Below the pieces are notes generated by a model, which was not told the origin of the DNA, did not search any database, and worked only from the letters and a program-made list of their open reading frames with translations. From contig JAUIIR010000041.1 of NCBI GenBank assembly GCA_030431485.1, positions 1 to 36,544 of the forward strand: a stretch of DNA of 36,544 nucleotides, written 5' to 3'. Below are positions 32,761-36,544 of this stretch, one piece after another; positions within the stretch are counted from its first letter, which is position 1; each line of letters starts with the position of its first letter. Made by a program: the position numbers and the translations under genes. Origin of the DNA: Alphaproteobacteria bacterium. Its GTDB lineage: Bacteria > Pseudomonadota > Alphaproteobacteria > Rhodobacterales > Rhodobacteraceae.

Positions 32761-33348
32761 CTACCGGTTTGCGCGGCGCTCTTCTTCGATGTTGAAGAGA
32801 CTGTTTGGCAATTGCTTGCGATCCAGCGCCCCCAGCACCACCGTTGTCTGACCGCCTCCATCATCTGTTACGATCCACTGGCGCAGCTCGACCGGGTTGT
32901 CGGTGAACTTGAGCTGGATGCTGCCGTATTCCGGGTTTTCGGGGTCTTGCGCTGTCACCGTCGTGGCGGTGCCGTCATAACCGTGTGCGACCACCATATT
33001 GGCGCGGGAGAGGTTGACGTCGCGGGCCAGAATCAGCCCGAGCGGCGTGCGATTGAGCGGATAGGTTTCCGGCTCGCCTCCAAGCTTGCGGTCAAAAACC
33101 ACAACAGCGCCGTTGTTGGCCATCACCAGAGCCTGCTCGGGCGGATTGTATTCAAAGCGCATCTTGCCGGGCCGACGGATGAAAAGCGTTCCCGTGGAGA
33201 TTGTGCCGTCCGCGTTGATCTGGGTAAAGCTCGCCTCGGCGCTGGTCAGCTGATTGAGATAATTGGACAGCGTGTTGAGGGACAATTGCTGGGCTGCTGC
33301 GGGAAGGGCCGTCAGCATGAAAGCGGTCAGCATGGCGATGAAACGCAT
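32761..33348 (-). CDS. lolA: Outer-membrane lipoprotein carrier protein LolA
   Basis: Periplasmic chaperone (195 aa) moving lipoproteins from the LolCDE complex to the outer membrane. A Sec signal peptide is visible (MRFIAMLTAFMLTALPAAAQ, cleavage about residue 20). The domain starts LNTLSNYLNQLTSAEASFTQ, and LFIRRPGKMRFEYNPPEQALVMANNG is typical of LolA. It follows ftsK with a 137-bp gap, the ftsK-lolA order being common in proteobacteria; the two may share a transcript. Confidence 0.94.
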   Translation of the reverse strand: MRFIAMLTAFMLTALPAAAQQLSLNTLSNYLNQLTSAEASFTQINADGTISTGTLFIRRPGKMRFEYNPPEQALVMANNGAVVVFDRKLGGEPETYPLNRTPLGLILARDVNLSRANMVVAHGYDGTATTVTAQDPENPEYGSIQLKFTDNPVELRQWIVTDDGGGQTTVVLGALDRKQLPNSLFNIEEERRANR

Positions 33349-33444
33349 ATGGCAAGGTCCTGTCTTCTGGGGTCGTCTTTGACCCTATATGGCAAGCATG
33401 CCGCTGTTATGCGATAGCAGTGGGGATTATTGCCGATGTAGCAT

Positions 33445-33473
33445 GCCGGACCGGGGCTCGGCCCCTGCCCGGC
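33445..33473 (-). other. GC-rich nested inverted repeat between ftsK and lolA
   Basis: Outer arms GCCGG / CCGGC enclose an inner stem GGGGC / GCCCC. There is no T-run, so a weak terminator or RNA-processing site is possible between ftsK and lolA. Confidence 0.4.
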
Positions 33474-33485
33474 ACTGGTCCGGAT

Positions 33486-36443
33486 TTACTGCTCTGGCAC
33501 CAGAATTTCGCGTTTGCCCACATGGTTGGCCGCTGAGACCACGCCCTCATCCTCCATCTGCTCTACAAGACGCGCCGCCTTGTTGTAGCCGATGGCCAGC
33601 TTGCGCTGGATGTAAGAGGTCGAACACTTGCGGTCGCGGATGACAATGGCGACGGCCTGATCGTAGAGTGCGTCTTCTCCGTCGGTGTTGCCGCCGGTGT
33701 TGAGGCCCAACACGGCGTCGATGCCGTCGGCCTTTTCCTCATCCGGGCCTTGCACCACGCCGCTGACATATTCGGGCGGGCCGTAGGCCTTGAGGTGGGT
33801 GACGATTTCCTCGACCTCTTCATCCGAGACAAACGGTCCGTGGCAGCGAATGATCTTTGATCCACCGGCCATGTAAAGCATGTCCCCCTGCCCCAAAAGT
33901 TGCTCGGCGCCCATTTCGCCAAGGATGGTGCGGCTGTCGATTTTCGACGTGACCTGGAAAGAGATCCGTGTCGGGAAGTTCGCTTTGATCGTGCCGGTGA
34001 TGACATCCACGGAGGGCCGCTGCGTCGCCATGATAAGATGGATGCCCGAGGCACGCGCCATCTGGGCAAGACGCTGAATGCAGGCCTCGATCTCTTTGCC
34101 TGCGACCATCATCAGGTCGGCCATCTCGTCGACGATCACCACGATGTAGGGCATCTTGACCGGCTGGATTTCCTCGGTCTCGAAAATTGGTTCGCCGGTT
34201 TCGTCGTCAAAGCCGGTCTGCACCGTGCGTTCGAACATTTCACCCCGGCTGAGCGCATCTTCGACGCGGCCGTTGTACCCGTCGATGTTGCGGACGCCCA
34301 TCTTGGACATCTTCCGGTAGCGGTCTTCCATTTCGCCGACGACCCATTTCAGGGCGACAACGGCTTTTTTGGGATCCGTGACAACAGGTGACAACAGGTG
34401 CGGAATGCCATCATAGACGGAAAGTTCGAGCATCTTGGGGTCGATCATCACGAGGCGGAGATCCTGAGGGCTGAGCTTGTAGAGCAGCGACAGGATCATG
34501 GTGTTGATGGCGACCGACTTACCCGAGCCGGTGGTGCCAGCAATCAGCAGGTGAGGCATCTTGGCGAGGTTTGCGACGACCGGATCGCCGCCGATATCCT
34601 TGCCCAAGGCGAGTGGCAGCTTCTGGTTTCCATCGCCATAATCGCGGGTCGAGAGGATTTCACGGAAGCTCACCATCTCGCGCTTTTCATTGGGCAGTTC
34701 GATGCCGATCACGCTGCGGCCCGGGACGGTGGAAACACGAGCCGAGAGAGCGGACATCGACCGTGCGATATCATCTGCCAGACCGATCACACGCGAAGCC
34801 TTGAGGCCCGGCGCGGGTTCAAGCTCGTACATAGTGACGACGGGGCCGGGGCGGACGCTTACGATCTCGCCTTTGACGCCGTAGTCATCCAACACGGCTT
34901 CGAGCATACGCGCATTCTCTTCGAGAGCCTCGTCGCTCAGATGGTGGCGTTCGATGCTGGCCGGGTCCATCAGGAGGCCCAGTGGCGGCAGTTCGTAGTC
35001 GGCCCGACTGTCTTCGAATTGCAGTTGCGGCTGGGCTTCCTGCTGCGCCCGTTTGGACGGCTGATGCGGCTTGCGCTGCGGCTGCTGCACCACCTTTTTG
35101 GCGGCGGGCTGCGGTACTGGGGCAGGTGCGGGCGTGGGCGAGACCGGCGCAAAGGCCTGCGGTGCGTCCTCGTAATCGTCCCAGTCGGTCATGTCGTCGA
35201 AGATGTTTTCAGGCGCGTCTTCGGGCTCCGGCATCTGCGACTGCGGTTGATACCCGGCGCGCGGTGCGGTGACCGGCGGTTCCGCGCGCAGCGGTGCACG
35301 TGCGGTCACAGGCGGCTCGGGTGGCAGATCGGCGGTTGGTTTGAAAATCAGCGGATCTGGTCCGCGACCGCGTCCCTTGGTCAGTGGCGCGGCTGCGGCG
35401 GAGGTCACCGCCGGGTTCTGGCGGACGCGTGATTTGATGGCATCGGCGATTTTGGCGCGCACCCGGTCATCACCGGGCAGCGTTTCGGGAAGGTCGCCGC
35501 TTGGATAGGTTTCGACAAGCTCCGGTTCCGGATCGGCACGACGGATCAGCGAAGGCATCTTGGATAGGAAGCCGGTTTTCTGGGGGGCAAGTTCCGGCTG
35601 CGGGTCCTCGATGAGGCTTTCTTCTGCGTGAAGTGCGGAGGACATCACGGGGGCCACGCGAGTGACGCGCGGTTCGGATTTGACCGCCTCTTGCGCAGCG
35701 GCCCATTCGGCCGCCTCGGCCTCTTCCTGAGCGCGTTGGGCGCGGCGTTCTGCAGATTTCGCCTGCATCTCGCGTGCTGCCCCTAATGCGCCCGATGCAC
35801 CTTTGCCCAAGAGCGACAACAGAGTCGCGTAAACCATGATCACGCCAACCAGCAAAAAGCGGGCAAGGCGACCAAGTTCGGCCTTTGTGAAACCCAGAAC
35901 AAAGGCGCCCATGACCAAGACAATCGCACCCAGCAGCAACATCATCAGTTTCAGCGCCAAGGTGGTGCCAAGCGGAAGAATGGTCAGGATCGATCCCATC
36001 ATCATGTCACCGAACAAACCACCCAGGCCAAAGCTGTGGGTCCAAGCGGTGCTTTCGGGCACTCCAGCAGCATAAACGGCCGCAAGGGCTATCCAGATCG
36101 GTGCGAAGATCAGGCATGACACGGCACGCTCTTCACCCCGGTGCAGGGCAAAACGGGCTCCCCAGACCAGCAGCACAAGCGCCAGACCCCAGCTTGCCCA
36201 ACCGACGATCATGAAGAGCGGTGCGGCGACCGAGGCCCCTGCCCGGCCCAGCCAGTTCTGAACAGGCGCGTCTGTGGCGGACAGCCAGCTTGGGTCCTGC
36301 GGCGAGTACGAATAGATCATCGCGGCGGCCATCGCCCCCAGCGCCATCAGTACGAAGCCACCCAGCTCTTTGCCGCGCTTTTCCAGCGCAGCCTGCATGT
36401 TGCTGTCAAAGAGGGGGTCCCGCCCCCGCGCCTGATATGCCAT
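33486..36443 (-). CDS. ftsK: DNA translocase FtsK
   Basis: Septal DNA pump (985 aa) that clears chromosome ends and acts in dimer resolution. About four to five membrane helices fill residues 25-215. A long acidic, Pro/Gln-rich linker follows (about 215-500), then the motor: Walker [10 protein letters not shown] (about 632-642), Walker [12 protein letters not shown] (about 768) and [13 protein letters not shown]. The last ~65 residues are the gamma winged helix ([23 protein letters not shown]...) that reads KOPS sites. An AGAGG site precedes the ATG. The linker is intermediate in length compared with other FtsK proteins. Confidence 0.97.
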   Translation of the reverse strand: MAYQARGRDPLFDSNMQAALEKRGKELGGFVLMALGAMAAAMIYSYSPQDPSWLSATDAPVQNWLGRAGASVAAPLFMIVGWASWGLALVLLVWGARFALHRGEERAVSCLIFAPIWIALAAVYAAGVPESTAWTHSFGLGGLFGDMMMGSILTILPLGTTLALKLMMLLLGAIVLVMGAFVLGFTKAELGRLARFLLVGVIMVYATLLSLLGKGASGALGAAREMQAKSAERRAQRAQEEAEAAEWAAAQEAVKSEPRVTRVAPVMSSALHAEESLIEDPQPELAPQKTGFLSKMPSLIRRADPEPELVETYPSGDLPETLPGDDRVRAKIADAIKSRVRQNPAVTSAAAAPLTKGRGRGPDPLIFKPTADLPPEPPVTARAPLRAEPPVTAPRAGYQPQSQMPEPEDAPENIFDDMTDWDDYEDAPQAFAPVSPTPAPAPVPQPAAKKVVQQPQRKPHQPSKRAQQEAQPQLQFEDSRADYELPPLGLLMDPASIERHHLSDEALEENARMLEAVLDDYGVKGEIVSVRPGPVVTMYELEPAPGLKASRVIGLADDIARSMSALSARVSTVPGRSVIGIELPNEKREMVSFREILSTRDYGDGNQKLPLALGKDIGGDPVVANLAKMPHLLIAGTTGSGKSVAINTMILSLLYKLSPQDLRLVMIDPKMLELSVYDGIPHLLSPVVTDPKKAVVALKWVVGEMEDRYRKMSKMGVRNIDGYNGRVEDALSRGEMFERTVQTGFDDETGEPIFETEEIQPVKMPYIVVIVDEMADLMMVAGKEIEACIQRLAQMARASGIHLIMATQRPSVDVITGTIKANFPTRISFQVTSKIDSRTILGEMGAEQLLGQGDMLYMAGGSKIIRCHGPFVSDEEVEEIVTHLKAYGPPEYVSGVVQGPDEEKADGIDAVLGLNTGGNTDGEDALYDQAVAIVIRDRKCSTSYIQRKLAIGYNKAARLVEQMEDEGVVSAANHVGKREILVPEQ

Positions 36444-36454
36444 CGTTCGCCTCT

Positions 36455-36544
36455 TTATTGGTCTTCACTGCCGTAAAGGCAGTCCCTGATCTGCGTCAGG
36501 CCACGTTCGGTTTCTTCTTTTGGGGCCACCAGAGCGACCCGGAT
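36455..36544 (-). CDS. C-terminal end of a probable class I/II aminotransferase (partial)
   Basis: A minus-strand frame enters at the right edge and ends with TAA at 36455-36457, giving 29 residues ([15 protein letters not shown]..., ending LYGSEDQ). The pattern RVALVAP...TE.GL..I...L is that of the C terminus of fold-type I aminotransferases, genes of which commonly lie just upstream of ftsK in this group. Only 11 bp separate it from the ftsK ATG, so cotranscription is likely. The identity is inferred from this short tail and context. Confidence 0.55.
   Translation of the reverse strand: MRVALVAPKEETERGLTQIRDCLYGSEDQ

Noticed and set aside
1..36544. CRISPR arrays, tRNA/rRNA genes, insertion sequences, prophage genes, restriction or anti-phage systems
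   Set aside because: I looked for regularly spaced repeats, clover-leaf candidates and the relevant protein families on both strands and saw none.

Overview
The window is a dense, GC-rich bacterial chromosome segment. Gene content and protein sequences (PetP/PetR, the ExoD family, a PotABCD-type transporter with enlarged permeases, a KpsT/KpsE-like pair, an FtsK with a long acidic/proline-rich linker) point to an alphaproteobacterium of the Rhodobacterales (Roseobacter/Rhodobacteraceae type). It reads mostly as core chromosome. I saw no tRNA or rRNA genes, CRISPR arrays, insertion sequences, integrases or phage genes.

Layout. 1-3383 (+) is the tail of a multisubunit Na+/H+ antiporter operon (MnhB, cut by the window edge, through MnhG), translationally coupled and closed by a bidirectional terminator shared with a convergent HU gene (3438-3725, -). 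Next come AMP nucleosidase (-), a small VOC protein (+), a type IB topoisomerase gene interrupted by an in-frame TAA (+), a class II aldolase (+), an SDR-type epimerase and an ExoD-family membrane protein (+). From 14576 down to 9321 runs a tight minus-strand array: petP-petR-HDAC-like-xseB-ispA-dxs, with the last three serving DNA repair and isoprenoid synthesis. ilvE (+) diverges from petP and has its own terminator.

15697-21354 (-) is one transport operon read in the order ATPase, binding protein, DUF1330 protein, permease B, permease C. It is of spermidine/putrescine type, but both permeases carry large extra segments: about 260 residues after TM1 in one and an extra membrane block of about 120 residues at the N terminus of the other. 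A 408-bp spacer separates it from a divergent capsule-export pair (KpsT-like ATPase and KpsE-like protein, +; no KpsM in the window). Then follow Mn-dependent pyrophosphatase (ppaC) with a good sigma70-type promoter, a DUF1294 protein, a TIGR01459 HAD hydrolase, a MaoC-like hydratase, ribF, a YcgN-type Cys-cluster protein and low-specificity threonine aldolase (+), ending at a terminator facing hspQ (-).

The last part holds an SLT-domain lipoprotein (+), a LysR regulator (-) diverging from a cupin plus a four-helix, His-rich membrane protein (+), then lolA and ftsK (-), and the last 29 codons of a probable aminotransferase at the right edge.

Most notable: the nonsense codon in the topoisomerase IB gene whose downstream catalytic domain looks fully intact; the remodelled ABC permeases with an embedded DUF1330 gene; a 16-bp LacI-type palindrome at the predicted start site of the cupin operon although the neighbouring regulator is LysR-type; and several intergenic palindromes, including tandem hairpins with TCGA/TCGG loops at two gene ends. 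None of these is proven to be a new system; the transporter operon and the cupin/membrane-protein pair are the best candidates.
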